Source: Collinsella tanakaei YIT 12063
GTDB lineage: Bacteria; Actinomycetota; Coriobacteriia; Coriobacteriales; Coriobacteriaceae
Direction of reading: 5' to 3'
NCBI RefSeq assembly: GCF_000225705.1
Contig: NZ_JH126474.1
Location: 40,800 to 98,651 of the forward strand
DNA length: 57,852 bases
Below are positions 35,329-44,959 of this stretch, one piece after another. Below the pieces are notes generated by a model. The model did no database searches. It had not been told where the DNA came from and saw only the letters and a list, made by a program, of their open reading frames with translations. The translations under genes were made by a program, and so were the position numbers. Numbering within the stretch: position 1 is the stretch's first letter; the number at the start of each line of letters is the position of its first letter.

Positions 35329-35572
35329 AGTTGCCTGCTCAAACAGATGATAACAATCCGGTTCCCGCGTAGCGAGACAATGCTTCTCGGTCTCCCCGCC
35401 AGGACTCCTCATCGAGCCGGTCTTTGTGTACGACAGCGCATACACCCCACAGGCGGGGCGGCCGTTCTTTCGAATCGACCGGCTATTTCCAGTTGCCTCA
35501 GCGAGGTCGGTAGCCGATAGATCGTCGCTGACTACATAATCGAATAGCTTTACCGCAGACGGCCGGCGGGCT

Positions 35573-36940
35573 TTATTGCTCGCGCCTCAGCACCGCCACC
35601 GTTTCCACGTGCGTCGTATGCGGGAACATGTCGACGAGAGCCAGGCGCTCCAAGTGATAGCCACCCTGCATAAGGTGCTGCAGGTCGCGGCATTGCGTCT
35701 GGGGGTTGCAGCTTATGTACGTGATGCGCCGGGGGGCGAGGCTTATGGCCGCGTCGAGGAACTCCGGCGTCGAGCCGGCTCTGGGCGGGTCGATGGAGAG
35801 CACATCGATGCGGCGCTCCTCCCGCGCGGCCTCCAGCATGAACTCCGTGGCGTCTTTGGCGACGAACTCGCACGAGTTGGCCAGACCGTTGAGCTCGGCG
35901 TTCGCCTTCGCATCGATGATGCCGGCGGCGTTGCGCTCAACGCCCAACAGGGAGATGGACGCGCCGCGCTCGCGAGCGTCTGCAGCGGCGCACAATCCTA
36001 TGGTTCCGCTGCCGCAATAGGCGTCCATGAGGACATCGCCCTCTGTTAGCGCCATGCCATCGATGGCCAATTGGTAGAGCAGCTCTGTCTGCTGCGGGTT
36101 TGTCTGGTAGAACGCGGTGGGGGAGATCTCGAAGGTGCATCCCAGCAGCTTGTCCCGCATGCTGGGGGAGCCCGCTATCACGCGCGTCTCACCGCCCAGG
36201 ATGGCGTTGGTGACGCGCGGGTTTATGTTTTGCGCTACGCAGGTGATGCGCGGATCGAGCTGCATAGCGCGAAGCGCCAACTCGTCCAAATGCGGCACAT
36301 CGCGGCGGCTGGTGACCAGCGTGAGTACGCCCTGGTCTGTCTTCCAGCCCAGCCGCAGCACCGCGTAGCGCAAGATGCCCTGGTGACTGTCCTCGTCATA
36401 TGCCGGAATATCAAGCTCTTGGGCTATACGGGCAACGCCGTTGAGGATCTCTCTGGCGCCCGGCGCCTCGACTATGCAGTTGGGAACTTCGATGATGCGA
36501 TGCGTTCCGCGGGCGAAGAAACCGCATCGCACCTCGCCGTGCTCGCCGGGCGCGAAGGGCGTTGCCGCTTTGTGCCGGAACGCGCGCGGTGACGCGATCT
36601 TGCCGTCCCCCGCTCGTCCGCCCATGCCAAAGATGGGTTCCAGCTCGCGAACATCGCTGCGGCTGGAATCGAGGACGGGCTGGAACAGCTCCTGCATAGC
36701 GGTCTGCTTGCGGGCGAGTTGCTTGCGGTAGGGAAGGCCCAGCCATTCGCAGCCTCCGCACGCGCGCATGAGCGGGCAGGGGCCATCGGATTGTGGACAG
36801 GGCGTGGAGTTCTTTTGCGCGGCATGATTGCCGGGGCGATGCTTGGGGTTGCCGCCTCGCCCGCGTGCGCGACCATCCGCGGGCTTGCGTGATGCGTGGC
36901 GCGCACCGGATCCGTTGTGCGGGTGCTTAGTGGATGGCAT
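35573..36940 (-). CDS. rlmD: 23S rRNA (uracil-5-)-methyltransferase, RlmD-like
   Basis: The 455-residue protein is a RumA/TrmA-family SAM-dependent methyltransferase that makes 5-methyluridine in RNA, most likely U1939 of 23S rRNA. An iron-sulfur motif is seen at C55, C61 and C64 (in CPLMRACGGC) with C154 as a likely fourth ligand. DAYCGSGTIGL is the SAM loop, DPPRAG the motif before the active site, and SCNPQT holds the catalytic cysteine. The first 45 residues are a basic, low-complexity tail without the TRAM domain common in this family. RlmD versus RlmCD specificity is not certain. Confidence 0.88.
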   Translation of the reverse strand: MPSTKHPHNGSGARHASRKPADGRARGRGGNPKHRPGNHAAQKNSTPCPQSDGPCPLMRACGGCEWLGLPYRKQLARKQTAMQELFQPVLDSSRSDVRELEPIFGMGGRAGDGKIASPRAFRHKAATPFAPGEHGEVRCGFFARGTHRIIEVPNCIVEAPGAREILNGVARIAQELDIPAYDEDSHQGILRYAVLRLGWKTDQGVLTLVTSRRDVPHLDELALRAMQLDPRITCVAQNINPRVTNAILGGETRVIAGSPSMRDKLLGCTFEISPTAFYQTNPQQTELLYQLAIDGMALTEGDVLMDAYCGSGTIGLCAAADARERGASISLLGVERNAAGIIDAKANAELNGLANSCEFVAKDATEFMLEAAREERRIDVLSIDPPRAGSTPEFLDAAISLAPRRITYISCNPQTQCRDLQHLMQGGYHLERLALVDMFPHTTHVETVAVLRREQ

Positions 36941-37207
36941 GGGTGCCCTCGGCTTTCATGTGTTTGCAAGGGGAATATGCCCCCGGTACTGGTGTGACGT
37001 GCGTTTATTAAGCATAGCAAAGCGCGCGCTGCCGCGCGCGGCGTCGCTCCATGCTCTTGCCGCATGCCGGTGCAGGATTTGGGCGAGCTTCAGCAAGGGC
37101 TTTGGTGCGCGGCGCCCCGCCCAAACAGCCCGGCGTCACACGGCTTGACCGTGGGCCGGGTGGACATCAAAGAGCTTGCGGGCGAGAGGGCGACGAAAAA
37201 AAGATTC
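36941..37207. other. Leader region before the fatty-acid operon, no gene seen
   Basis: This stretch separates rlmD from the acpP promoter. Short frames exist but lack ribosome-binding sites and family resemblance. GC falls sharply at its right end, where the acpP promoter begins. Confidence 0.5.
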
Positions 37208-37236
37208 TTGACACTGGTGGCGAGCAAGTGCATCAT
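37208..37236 (+). promoter_or_regulatory. Predicted sigma-A promoter of the fatty-acid operon
   Basis: A consensus -35 box TTGACA (37208-37213) is followed 17 bases later by CATCAT (37231-37236) as the -10 box, immediately upstream of the AT-rich inverted repeat and 109 bases before acpP. Confidence 0.65.
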
Positions 37237-37248
37237 ACCAAACCAATA

Positions 37249-37292
37249 GTTCAAATATTTTAGATAAAAATTCTTAACTAAAAAGTTTGAAC
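37249..37292. promoter_or_regulatory. AT-rich inverted repeat, candidate FabT-type operator
   Basis: GTTCAAATATTTTAG (37249-37263) is the reverse complement of CTAAAAAGTTTGAAC (37278-37292) at 13 of 15 positions. The arms contain the TTTGA/TCAAA half-sites known for FabT of streptococci. It lies just downstream of the predicted -10 box, where a bound repressor would block transcription. Confidence 0.6.
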
Positions 37293-37344
37293 GAAGACCC
37301 GTGACGCCGGCGACACCGCGCCGGAGCAAGAGAGAGGACCAACC

Positions 37345-37578
37345 ATGGCATTCGAGTTCGACAAGCTGGCTTCTATCATTTCCGAGACCCTGGGCTGCGC
37401 TCCCGACAAGGTGGTGCGCGAGGCCAAGCTGGACGAGGACCTGGGCGCCGACTCCCTGGCGGCTATGGAGCTGGTCATGGCCGTTGAGGAGGCTTTTGAC
37501 ATCGAGATCACCGATACCCAGCTTGACCAGTTCAAGACCGTGGCCGACCTTGCCGACTACGTAGAGGCCCAGCTTTAA
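37345..37578 (+). CDS. acpP: Acyl carrier protein
   Basis: The 77-residue acidic protein carries growing acyl chains on a phosphopantetheine arm attached to Ser37 in the motif GADSLAAMEL. It has the normal four-helix length. It opens the fatty-acid operon, with AGAGAGGA upstream of the ATG, and is followed 41 bases later by accB. Confidence 0.97.
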   Translation: MAFEFDKLASIISETLGCAPDKVVREAKLDEDLGADSLAAMELVMAVEEAFDIEITDTQLDQFKTVADLADYVEAQL

Positions 37579-37619
37579 GTCGCGCACGTGCGCAGCGGGC
37601 GTGGCTCAGGGGGCGAGAA

Positions 37620-38081
37620 ATGAACAACAAAGAGGTAATCGAGCTGATCGAGCGCTTTGCCGCAAGTGGTCTTGCGCATATGAGGGTTCAGACGGGCGGC
37701 ACCACGGTTGAGCTGGATCGCTGTGTCGCCGCGGCTGCAGCGCCGGGCGCGACGGTCGCGGTCGCGGCGCCGGGCGGTCCCGTGCCTGCCGAGCCCGCGC
37801 CCGTCATTGCAGAGGCCGCGCAGCCCTCGCCGGAACCCCAGGGCCCGTGCATCACCGCGCCGCTGGTGGGCACGTTTTACGCCGCCCCCGCCCCGGACAA
37901 GGCTCCGTATGTTGCCGTGGGCGATCGCGTGGCCGCCGGGCAAACCGTCTGCCTGCTTGAGGCCATGAAGATGATGAGCGAGGTCACGGCTCCCTGCGAC
38001 TGCGTAATAGAAGAGATCCTGGTTGCGGATGGCGAGCTGGTCTCATATGAAGCGCCGCTCATCCGCTACCGCACGGTATAG
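37620..38081 (+). CDS. accB: Biotin carboxyl carrier protein of acetyl-CoA carboxylase
   Basis: The 153-residue BCCP carries biotin on Lys117 in the EAMKM motif. An Ala/Pro/Val-rich flexible linker (about 36-75) joins the N-terminal dimer part to the biotinyl domain. The domain shows the extra thumb-like segment APAPDKAPY seen in AccB. It is followed eight bases later by accC. Confidence 0.95.
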   Translation: MNNKEVIELIERFAASGLAHMRVQTGGTTVELDRCVAAAAAPGATVAVAAPGGPVPAEPAPVIAEAAQPSPEPQGPCITAPLVGTFYAAPAPDKAPYVAVGDRVAAGQTVCLLEAMKMMSEVTAPCDCVIEEILVADGELVSYEAPLIRYRTV

Positions 38082-38089
38082 GGGAGCCC

Positions 38090-39466
38090 ATGTTCAAGCG
38101 AATGTTGATCGCCAACCGCGGAGAGATCGCCGTGCGCATCCTGCGCGCCTGCCGAGAGCTTGATATCGACCCTGTAGTGGTCTATTCCCAAGCGGATAAG
38201 GATTCGCTGGCCGTGCAGCTGGCCGAGCATTCTTGGTGCATTGGACCCGCCCGTGCGCAGGATAGTTACCTTAACCAAGATGCACTGCTCACGGTCGCCA
38301 AGGCGACGGGCTGCGAGGCGGTGCACCCGGGGTATGGCTTTTTGTCCGAGAACGCCGACTTTGCAGATGCCTGCGCGCGCGAGGACCTGGTGTTTGTGGG
38401 GCCTTCCGGCGACGTGATGCGCGCCATGGGCAACAAGGCCGCGGCTCGCGAGCTCATGCAGCAAGCGGGCGTGCCCGTGGTGCCGGGCTCTGAGGGCGGC
38501 GTTGCCACGGCGGCGGAGGCGGCGCGCGTCGCGGACGCCATCGGATACCCCGTGCTCATCAAGGCGGCGGCGGGCGGAGGCGGACGCGGCATGCGTCGCG
38601 TGTTCGATCCCGCCCAGCTCGAGCAGCTCTTTGAAGAGGCGCGCGCGGAGGCCCGGGCGTGTTTTGGGGACGATGAGATGTACCTGGAGAAGCTGGTGCT
38701 CAACCCACGGCATATCGAGTTCCAGATCATTGCGGACACGCAGGGCAACATCGTCCACTTGGGCGAGCGCGATTGCAGCGTGCAGCGCAGAAGCCAAAAG
38801 ATGGTAGAGGAGTCGCCCTCGCACGCGCTGGATCAAGACCTGCGCCAGCGCATGGCGGTCTCTGCGGTGGCGGCCGCGCGGGCTGCGGGCTATGTCAACG
38901 CGGGCACCATCGAGTTTGTGCTCGATCCTTCCGGTGCGTACTACTTCATCGAGATGAATACGCGCATCCAGGTGGAGCATCCCGTGACCGAGATGGTGAG
39001 CGGCATCGATTTGGTGCGCGAGCAGATCCGCATCGCCCAGGGCCTGCCGCTCAGCGTGACGCAGGAGCAGGTTGAGCTGCGCGGCCACGCCATCGAGTGC
39101 CGCATCAACGCGGAGGATCCGGCGCGCGGGTTCGCGCCCAGCCCCGGGCATGTGGGCCTGGTGCACATGCCGTCGGGCTGCGGGGTGCGCACGGATTCGC
39201 TGCTGTACAGCGGCTGCGAGCTGTCGCCCTATTACGACTCGCTGGCGGCTAAGGTGATTGTCCACGCGCCAACGCGCCTTCAGGCGATCCGCCGCATGCG
39301 CCGCGCGCTCGAGGAGTTCACGGTGCAGGGCCCCGCGACGACGGTGGACGTGCTGCATCAGATCATGTACCACCCCCAGTTTGTGCGCGGTAGCTACAAC
39401 ACATCGTTTTTGGACCAAAACTTGGACGAGTTGCTTGCGTGGAGTTCGTATGGCAAGGAGGCGTAA
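38090..39466 (+). CDS. accC: Biotin carboxylase
   Basis: The 458-residue enzyme is the biotin carboxylase of acetyl-CoA carboxylase; it uses ATP and bicarbonate to carboxylate BCCP-bound biotin. The N-terminal FKRMLIANRGEIAVRILRAC, the glycine-rich ATP loop AAAGGGGRGMRR, the ERDCSVQRRSQK block, and the active-site MNTRIQVEHPVTEM are all present. Length is as expected. It lies in the accBCDA order, six bases before accD. Confidence 0.97.
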   Translation: MFKRMLIANRGEIAVRILRACRELDIDPVVVYSQADKDSLAVQLAEHSWCIGPARAQDSYLNQDALLTVAKATGCEAVHPGYGFLSENADFADACAREDLVFVGPSGDVMRAMGNKAAARELMQQAGVPVVPGSEGGVATAAEAARVADAIGYPVLIKAAAGGGGRGMRRVFDPAQLEQLFEEARAEARACFGDDEMYLEKLVLNPRHIEFQIIADTQGNIVHLGERDCSVQRRSQKMVEESPSHALDQDLRQRMAVSAVAAARAAGYVNAGTIEFVLDPSGAYYFIEMNTRIQVEHPVTEMVSGIDLVREQIRIAQGLPLSVTQEQVELRGHAIECRINAEDPARGFAPSPGHVGLVHMPSGCGVRTDSLLYSGCELSPYYDSLAAKVIVHAPTRLQAIRRMRRALEEFTVQGPATTVDVLHQIMYHPQFVRGSYNTSFLDQNLDELLAWSSYGKEA

Positions 39467-39472
39467 AGGCGC

Positions 39473-40393
39473 ATGGCTGGCTTTTTGGAGGAGCGCCGTC
39501 GCAGGATGGTGGCCTTAAAGGGGCTCCGTCGGGGCATTCCGGCGCGCGGTATGGCCGAGCTCGCCGCGGGGCCGTCGGGCGCTGTTGCGGGCGGGGCGCC
39601 GTCCTTGTCATCGTCCACCGCCTGCCCTGCATGCTCGCGCGATATAGCGGCGGCGGATCTTGCGCAGAACCGGCTGGTGTGCCCTTATTGCGGCCACCAC
39701 TTTGCCCTGGCCGCTCGCGAGCGCATCGCGCTGGTGGTGGATACGGGCTCGTTTAAAGAGACAGACCGAGCCCTGGCGACTACGGATCCGCTGGAGTTTC
39801 CCGGGTACGTGGACAAGGTTCGCGGGCTTTCGCGAAAGACGCACCTGGCAGATGCGCTGGTAGCGGGCACGGCGCGCATTGGTGGATGCAAGGTCGCCAT
39901 AGCGGCGATGGATACGCGCTTTTTGATGGCCAGCATGGGTGCTGCGGTGGGCGAGAAGCTTGTCCGGCTGGTTGAGCGCGCCGCCAAGGGGCGCCTGCCG
40001 CTGGTGGTCTTTTGCGCAAGCGGTGGGGCGCGCATGCAAGAGGGCGCCGTCTCGCTGATGCAGATGGCCAAGACCACGGTTGCGCTGCGCGAGTTTTCCC
40101 AGCGCGGCGGGCTGTTCATCTCTGTTATGACCAATCCCACCACGGGTGGCGTCACGGCGAGCTTTGCAAGTTTGGGCGATGTGACGCTGGCGGAGCCCGG
40201 CGCGCTCATTGGTTTTGCCGGGCCGCGCGTGATCGAGCAGACCATTGGCGAGAAGTTGCCCGATGGCTTTCAAACGGCGGAGTACCTGCTAGAGCACGGC
40301 TTTATTGACCAGGTGGTGCCCCGCGCCCGCATGAGGGCGACGCTGGCGCGTCTGCTGGCACTGTACGGAAGGGAGGTTGAACGCGTTGGATAG
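39473..40393 (+). CDS. accD: Acetyl-CoA carboxylase carboxyltransferase, beta subunit
   Basis: The 306-residue beta subunit of the carboxyltransferase carries the zinc ribbon C51/C54...C70/C73 followed by the crotonase-like fold. The [17 protein letters not shown] and [14 protein letters not shown] blocks line the acetyl-CoA site. Together with AccA it transfers the carboxyl group to acetyl-CoA to give malonyl-CoA. Its last codons overlap the start of accA. Confidence 0.95.
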   Translation: MAGFLEERRRRMVALKGLRRGIPARGMAELAAGPSGAVAGGAPSLSSSTACPACSRDIAAADLAQNRLVCPYCGHHFALAARERIALVVDTGSFKETDRALATTDPLEFPGYVDKVRGLSRKTHLADALVAGTARIGGCKVAIAAMDTRFLMASMGAAVGEKLVRLVERAAKGRLPLVVFCASGGARMQEGAVSLMQMAKTTVALREFSQRGGLFISVMTNPTTGGVTASFASLGDVTLAEPGALIGFAGPRVIEQTIGEKLPDGFQTAEYLLEHGFIDQVVPRARMRATLARLLALYGREVERVG

Positions 40394-41240
40394 CGAGAAT
40401 GTCGAGCCCGCGATGCAGCCGGGCGCGCCCCTCACGGCCGCACAGCGCGTGGCGCTTGCCCGAGAACCACAGCGCCCGGGGGTGGCCGAAGTGGTCGATG
40501 CCCTATTCGAGGACTTTTTCGAGCAGCGCGGCGACCGCCTGTGCGCGGACGACCCCAGCATCATGGGAGGCATCGCCCTGTTCCACGGCCGTCCCGTCAC
40601 GGTCTTGGGCAACCGCAAGGGGTCCACGGTGGAGGACCGCGTGCGCTTCAATTTTGGCATGGCGACGCCGGAGGGCTATCGCAAGGCCAAGCGAGTCATG
40701 CTCGATGCAGAGAAGTTCGCCCGCCCGGTGCTGACGTTTGTCGATACCCCGGGCGCCTACCCCGGTCTAGAGGCGGAGGCGCGCGGCCAGGGCGAGGCCA
40801 TCGCCCGCACCATCAGCGTGATGAGCGGTCTGCGCGTGCCCGTGATCAGCGTGGTCATGGGCGAGGGCGGCAGCGGCGGCGCTCTGGCGCTGGCGGTGGG
40901 CAATCGCGTGCTCATGCTGGAAAACGCGGTGTATTCCGTGCTGTCACCGGAGGGGTTCGCGAGCATTCTGTGGAAGGACGCCTCGCGCGCGGATGAGGCG
41001 TGCGAGGTCATGAAGCTTACCGCCGCCGATCTGCTTGAGCTGGGCGTAGTCGATGGCGTGATACCCGAGCCCGCCGGTGGCGCGCATCTCAACCCCCAGG
41101 CGCTTATGCAGACGCTGGACGCGGTGTTGACGCGCGAGCTGGCGGCGTTTGAGAAGAAGGGCGCTGCGGCTGTGGCTCGCGAGCGCGCGGAGCGGTTTCG
41201 CGCCATGGGCTCGTCCGCGGTGAGAAGGGGGCGCGTATGA
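40386..41240 (+). CDS. accA: Acetyl-CoA carboxylase carboxyltransferase, alpha subunit
   Basis: The 284-residue alpha subunit completes the carboxyltransferase. It shows LARDPQRP-like LAREPQRPG near the front, [10 protein letters not shown], the [10 protein letters not shown] block, and [10 protein letters not shown] in the active site. A TTG start at 40386 is preferred because GGGAGG lies nine bases upstream; another TTG at 40377 directly abuts that site and would be poorly spaced. It overlaps accD by eight bases and fabH by four (ATGA). Confidence 0.93.
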   Translation: MDSENVEPAMQPGAPLTAAQRVALAREPQRPGVAEVVDALFEDFFEQRGDRLCADDPSIMGGIALFHGRPVTVLGNRKGSTVEDRVRFNFGMATPEGYRKAKRVMLDAEKFARPVLTFVDTPGAYPGLEAEARGQGEAIARTISVMSGLRVPVISVVMGEGGSGGALALAVGNRVLMLENAVYSVLSPEGFASILWKDASRADEACEVMKLTAADLLELGVVDGVIPEPAGGAHLNPQALMQTLDAVLTRELAAFEKKGAAAVARERAERFRAMGSSAVRRGRV

Positions 41241-42193
41241 GCGGCGTCAAGCTGGTGGGCACGGGGTCGGCGCTGCCCGCGCGCAGGGTCACCAACGATG
41301 ACATGGCGCGCATGGTCGACACTTCTGATGAGTGGATTTCTGAGCGCACAGGTATTCGCGAGCGCCGGTTTTTGGACGAGGATTCGCTCGACGGTCATTT
41401 TGATCTGGCGGCGACCGCGGCCCGTCGCGCGCTGGACGCTGCGGGGATCGATCCGCAGCAGGCGGGCGTGTGCCTGGTGGCCACGTTTACCGCGCAGACG
41501 GCAACGCCGTCCGTAGCGTGTCGCCTGCAGGCGGATCTGGGCCTGCCGCAAGACGCGTTTTGCCTAGATATCAATGCGGCGTGCGCGGGCTTTGTTTACG
41601 GCATGCACGTTGCCCAGTGCCTGCTGCCCACGGCGCGCTCTCCCTATGCGCTGGTTGTTGGTGCGGAGGCCTTGAGCCGCGTGCTTGATTTTACCGACCG
41701 TACCACCTGCGTGCTCTTTGGCGACGGCGCCGGTGCGGCGGTGCTGCGCTATCAGGAAGATGCTCCCTCGCTCGGCTGCGTGTGGGGGTCGCGCGGCGAC
41801 GCGGAGTCGCTGTGGGTACCGGGCGTGTCCTCGTCCGCGCCTTCTTACCTGCATATGGATGGACGAGCGGTCTTTCGCTTCGCCACCAGCGTTCTGCCGG
41901 CGTGCGCGCAAGAGGTGCTTGACCGCGCGGGCCTGGCCGTCGACCAGGTGGACCGCTATGTGTTCCACCAGGCAAACCAGCGTATCATCGACGTTGTTGT
42001 CAAAAAGCTGGGAGCGGATCCCGCCAGGTGCCGGGGCAACATCGCGGACGTGGGCAACACGTCTGCCGCCAGCGTGCCTCTGCTGCTTGATCAGCTGGTG
42101 CGTTCCGGCGAGCTGGCGGGTGGCCAGCGCGCGATGTGCCTGGGGTTTGGCGCTGGCCTTACATGGGCGGGCGCCTTGATAGAGCTTGCTTAG
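41237..42193 (+). CDS. fabH: 3-oxoacyl-ACP synthase III
   Basis: The 318-residue enzyme starts fatty-acid synthesis by condensing an acyl-CoA primer with malonyl-ACP. The catalytic triad is visible as Cys116 (INAACAGF), His in VFHQANQR and Asn in GNTSAAS. Length is typical. ATGA overlap with accA indicates coupled translation. Whether it prefers straight or branched primers cannot be seen. Confidence 0.96.
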   Translation: MSGVKLVGTGSALPARRVTNDDMARMVDTSDEWISERTGIRERRFLDEDSLDGHFDLAATAARRALDAAGIDPQQAGVCLVATFTAQTATPSVACRLQADLGLPQDAFCLDINAACAGFVYGMHVAQCLLPTARSPYALVVGAEALSRVLDFTDRTTCVLFGDGAGAAVLRYQEDAPSLGCVWGSRGDAESLWVPGVSSSAPSYLHMDGRAVFRFATSVLPACAQEVLDRAGLAVDQVDRYVFHQANQRIIDVVVKKLGADPARCRGNIADVGNTSAASVPLLLDQLVRSGELAGGQRAMCLGFGAGLTWAGALIELA

Positions 42194-42209
42194 ACGAATG
42201 GAGATAGCA

Positions 42210-43235
42210 ATGAAGCTCAACGAGCTGCTGGGAACCGAGTTCCCCATCATCCAAGGCGGCATGGCCAACGTCGCCACCGGTGCGTTCGCCGCGGCTATGT
42301 CCAACGCGGGAGCGCTGGGTCTGGTGGCAGCCGGCGGCATGGACGCCCCCGCGCTGCGCCGGCAGATTCGCCAGGCCCGCGCGCTCACTACGCGGCCCGT
42401 TGGCGTGAACCTCATGCTCATGAACCCGCACGTCGACGAGCTCGCCCGCGTGGCGGTGGAAGAGGGCGTAAGCGTGGTGACCACCGGCGCCGGCAACCCC
42501 GGCAAGTACATGGACGCCTGGAAAGAGGCGGGCATCAAGGTGTTTCCCGTGGTGGCGGCGCCTGTTCTGGCCCGTCGCCTGGCGCGTTATAGCATCGACG
42601 GCGTGATCGCGGAGGGAACGGAGAGCGGCGGACACGTGGGCGAGACCACCACCATGGCGCTGGTGCCGCAGGTGGTCGACGCGGTCGACGTGCCCGTGAT
42701 CGCGGCGGGCGGCATCGCAGACGGTCGCCAGATGGCGGCGGCCCTTGCCCTGGGCGCGTGCGGCGTGCAGGTGGGCACCTGCCTGCTGGCTAGCGAGGAG
42801 TGCCCGGTGCATGACAACTACAAGCAGCTGGTCATCAAGGCGGGCTCAAACGACACCGTGGTGATGGGCCGCTCGTCTGGCGCGCCGGTGCGCGTGCTCA
42901 AGAACAAGATGGCCCGCGAGTACCTGGCGCTGGAGCAGGCCAATCCTTCGCGTGACGAGCTCGAGGCGATGACGTTGGGGTCGTTGCGCCGCGCGGTGGC
43001 AGATGGCGACTTAGATAGCGGCAGTTTTATGGCGGGCCAGGTGGCGGCCATGGTACACGGCGTTCGTCCCGCCCGCGAGATCTTTCAGCAGATGGTGGAC
43101 GAGTGCTGCCGCGTGTGCGCATCGCTTGGGCAGCTTGCGGGCGCGGGCGTCGCCGCTGCCTGCGGGCCTGCTGCCGGTGTCGCGCCAGCCGCCGGTGCCG
43201 CGGCCGCCGCGCATGTGGACGAGGAGGGGGAGTAG
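42210..43235 (+). CDS. fabK: Enoyl-ACP reductase II (FMN-dependent)
   Basis: The 341-residue protein is a FabK-type enoyl-ACP reductase, an FMN TIM-barrel unrelated to FabI. The start FPIIQGGMANVATG, TTGAGNP, the EGTESGGHVGE loop and AAGGIADGRQ are diagnostic. FabK carries out the last reduction of each elongation cycle and is insensitive to the FabI inhibitor triclosan. No fabI lies in this operon. The ATG at 42210 has GGAG six bases ahead. The C-terminus ends in an Ala/Gly/Pro-rich tail of about 30 residues that is longer than usual. Confidence 0.92.
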   Translation: MKLNELLGTEFPIIQGGMANVATGAFAAAMSNAGALGLVAAGGMDAPALRRQIRQARALTTRPVGVNLMLMNPHVDELARVAVEEGVSVVTTGAGNPGKYMDAWKEAGIKVFPVVAAPVLARRLARYSIDGVIAEGTESGGHVGETTTMALVPQVVDAVDVPVIAAGGIADGRQMAAALALGACGVQVGTCLLASEECPVHDNYKQLVIKAGSNDTVVMGRSSGAPVRVLKNKMAREYLALEQANPSRDELEAMTLGSLRRAVADGDLDSGSFMAGQVAAMVHGVRPAREIFQQMVDECCRVCASLGQLAGAGVAAACGPAAGVAPAAGAAAAAHVDEEGE

Positions 43236-44183
43236 GTGAGCCTCGCGTTTCTCTTTGCCGGCCAGGGCTCGCAGCATGCGGGCATGGGTCGCGACCTGTA
43301 CCAGGCCTACCCGGAGTTTCGCGCCGCGCTGGATGAGCCGCGGCTGTCCTTTGACCTGAAGGCGCTCATGTTTGATGGGGACGAGGCGACGCTCGCCCAA
43401 ACCGAGTTCACCCAGCCCTGCATGGTGGCGTTTGCCGTGGGCCTTGCGCGCGTGCTCAACGGCCTGGGCGTGCGACCGGATTATGTGGCGGGTCTCAGCC
43501 TGGGCGAGTATTCCGCGCTGGCTTGCGCCGGCGTGTTCGATGGGGCGCAGGCGGTGGAGCTCGCGGCGTTTCGCGGGGCGGCCATGGAGCGCGCCGCCGC
43601 CGGGCGCGATACGGCGATGGTCTCCGTTCTTGGGCTCGACCGCACGGAGGTGGAGCGCTGCGTGGCCGCGGCTGGGGAGCAGGCGGCGCCGGCGGTGGTA
43701 GAGGTCTCCAACTACAACTGCCCCGGCCAGACCGTGATCGCTGGCGATGCCTCGGCGGTCGCGTGCGCGGTGGAGCTGCTGTGTGCCGCTGGCGCCCGCC
43801 GTTGCGTGCCGCTTAAGGTGAGCGGCCCCTTCCATACCTCGCTTCTGGCACCTGTGGGCGACGAGCTCCGTGAACGGTTGGCGGGCATGGAGCTTGGACC
43901 CATGCGTATTCCCGTGCTGTTCAACTGCCTTGGTCGCGAGATGGGCCCGCGCGACACGGTACCGGAGCTGCTCGAGCGTCAGGTGCAAACCGCGGTGCGC
44001 ATGCAAGAGACCATCGAGCGCCTGGCGCATCTGGGCGTGGACACGGTGGTTGAGATTGGTCCGGGTCGCGTGCTGAGCGGCCTGGTGCGCCGGGTCGCGC
44101 CGCAGATGCGCGCGATAGCGGTTGAGACGTGCGAGGACGTGGAGGGTCTCCTCGTCCAGTTGAAGGGAGCCAACAATGGCTGA
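43236..44183 (+). CDS. fabD: Malonyl-CoA:ACP transacylase
   Basis: The 315-residue enzyme moves malonyl groups from CoA to ACP. The nucleophile is Ser88 in GLSLGEYS, the catalytic His lies in GPFHT, and FLFAGQGSQ opens the protein. It starts with GTG right after the fabK stop (TAGGTG) and overlaps fabG by eight bases. Confidence 0.95.
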   Translation: MSLAFLFAGQGSQHAGMGRDLYQAYPEFRAALDEPRLSFDLKALMFDGDEATLAQTEFTQPCMVAFAVGLARVLNGLGVRPDYVAGLSLGEYSALACAGVFDGAQAVELAAFRGAAMERAAAGRDTAMVSVLGLDRTEVERCVAAAGEQAAPAVVEVSNYNCPGQTVIAGDASAVACAVELLCAAGARRCVPLKVSGPFHTSLLAPVGDELRERLAGMELGPMRIPVLFNCLGREMGPRDTVPELLERQVQTAVRMQETIERLAHLGVDTVVEIGPGRVLSGLVRRVAPQMRAIAVETCEDVEGLLVQLKGANNG

Positions 44184-44934
44184 TGAGATGAAGGCGACCG
44201 GCGCTAGGACAGCCGTGGTAACCGGTGGCAGCCGCGGCATTGGACGAGCGATCTGCGTTGAGCTGGCGTCGCGCGGCATGAACGTGGTGTTCTCCTTTGC
44301 GGGCAACAAGCAGGCGGCGCAGCAGACCGTGGAGCTGGTCCAGGCGGCAGGCGCCGGCGCCGTGGCCGTGCAGGCGGATGTGGCGAGCGCCCAAGCGGCG
44401 TCGCGGCTGATCGCATCCGCGCGCGAGGCGTTTGGCGGGGTGGACGTGCTGGTGAACAACGCCGGCATCACCCGCGACAAATTGGCGGCGCGTATGGGGG
44501 CGGACGAGTTTGAACAGGTGGTGGCGACCAATCTCACGGGCGCGTTTCTGTGCGCGCACGAGGCACTTCGCCCCATGATGCGCGCTCGCTGGGGCCGCAT
44601 CATCAACCTGAGCAGCGTAGTTGCCCTGCGCGGCAACGCCGGCCAGGTGAACTACGCGGCGAGCAAGGCGGGCCTCATCGGTATGACCAAGTCGCTGGCG
44701 CGCGAGGTGGCGTCTCGCGGCATCACGGTCAACGCCGTGGCGCCGGGCTTTATCGAGACGGATATGACCGCGGCCATGCCGCAGGCGGCAAGGGACTTCA
44801 TGTGCTCAGGCATTCCGGCGGGGCGCGCGGGGACGCCGCAGGACGTGGCGCGCGCCGTGGCGTTTTTGGCATCGGACGAAGCATCGTACATCACCGGCCA
44901 GGTGCTTTGTGTCGACGGCGGCATGGCGATGTAG
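44176..44934 (+). CDS. fabG: 3-oxoacyl-ACP reductase
   Basis: The 252-residue short-chain dehydrogenase reduces 3-ketoacyl-ACP with NADPH. It has the Rossmann motif GGSRGIG, NNAG, and the catalytic Tyr160/Lys164 pair in NYAASKAG. The [11 protein letters not shown] and [10 protein letters not shown] blocks are typical of FabG. It overlaps fabD and precedes fabF. Confidence 0.95.
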   Translation: MADEMKATGARTAVVTGGSRGIGRAICVELASRGMNVVFSFAGNKQAAQQTVELVQAAGAGAVAVQADVASAQAASRLIASAREAFGGVDVLVNNAGITRDKLAARMGADEFEQVVATNLTGAFLCAHEALRPMMRARWGRIINLSSVVALRGNAGQVNYAASKAGLIGMTKSLAREVASRGITVNAVAPGFIETDMTAAMPQAARDFMCSGIPAGRAGTPQDVARAVAFLASDEASYITGQVLCVDGGMAM

Positions 44935-44959
44935 GCGATCTGGGCAGAAGGGAACAACC

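Noticed and set aside
37064-37249. 61-codon plus-strand frame before acpP
   Set aside because: It spans the predicted promoter, has no ribosome-binding site and no family resemblance.
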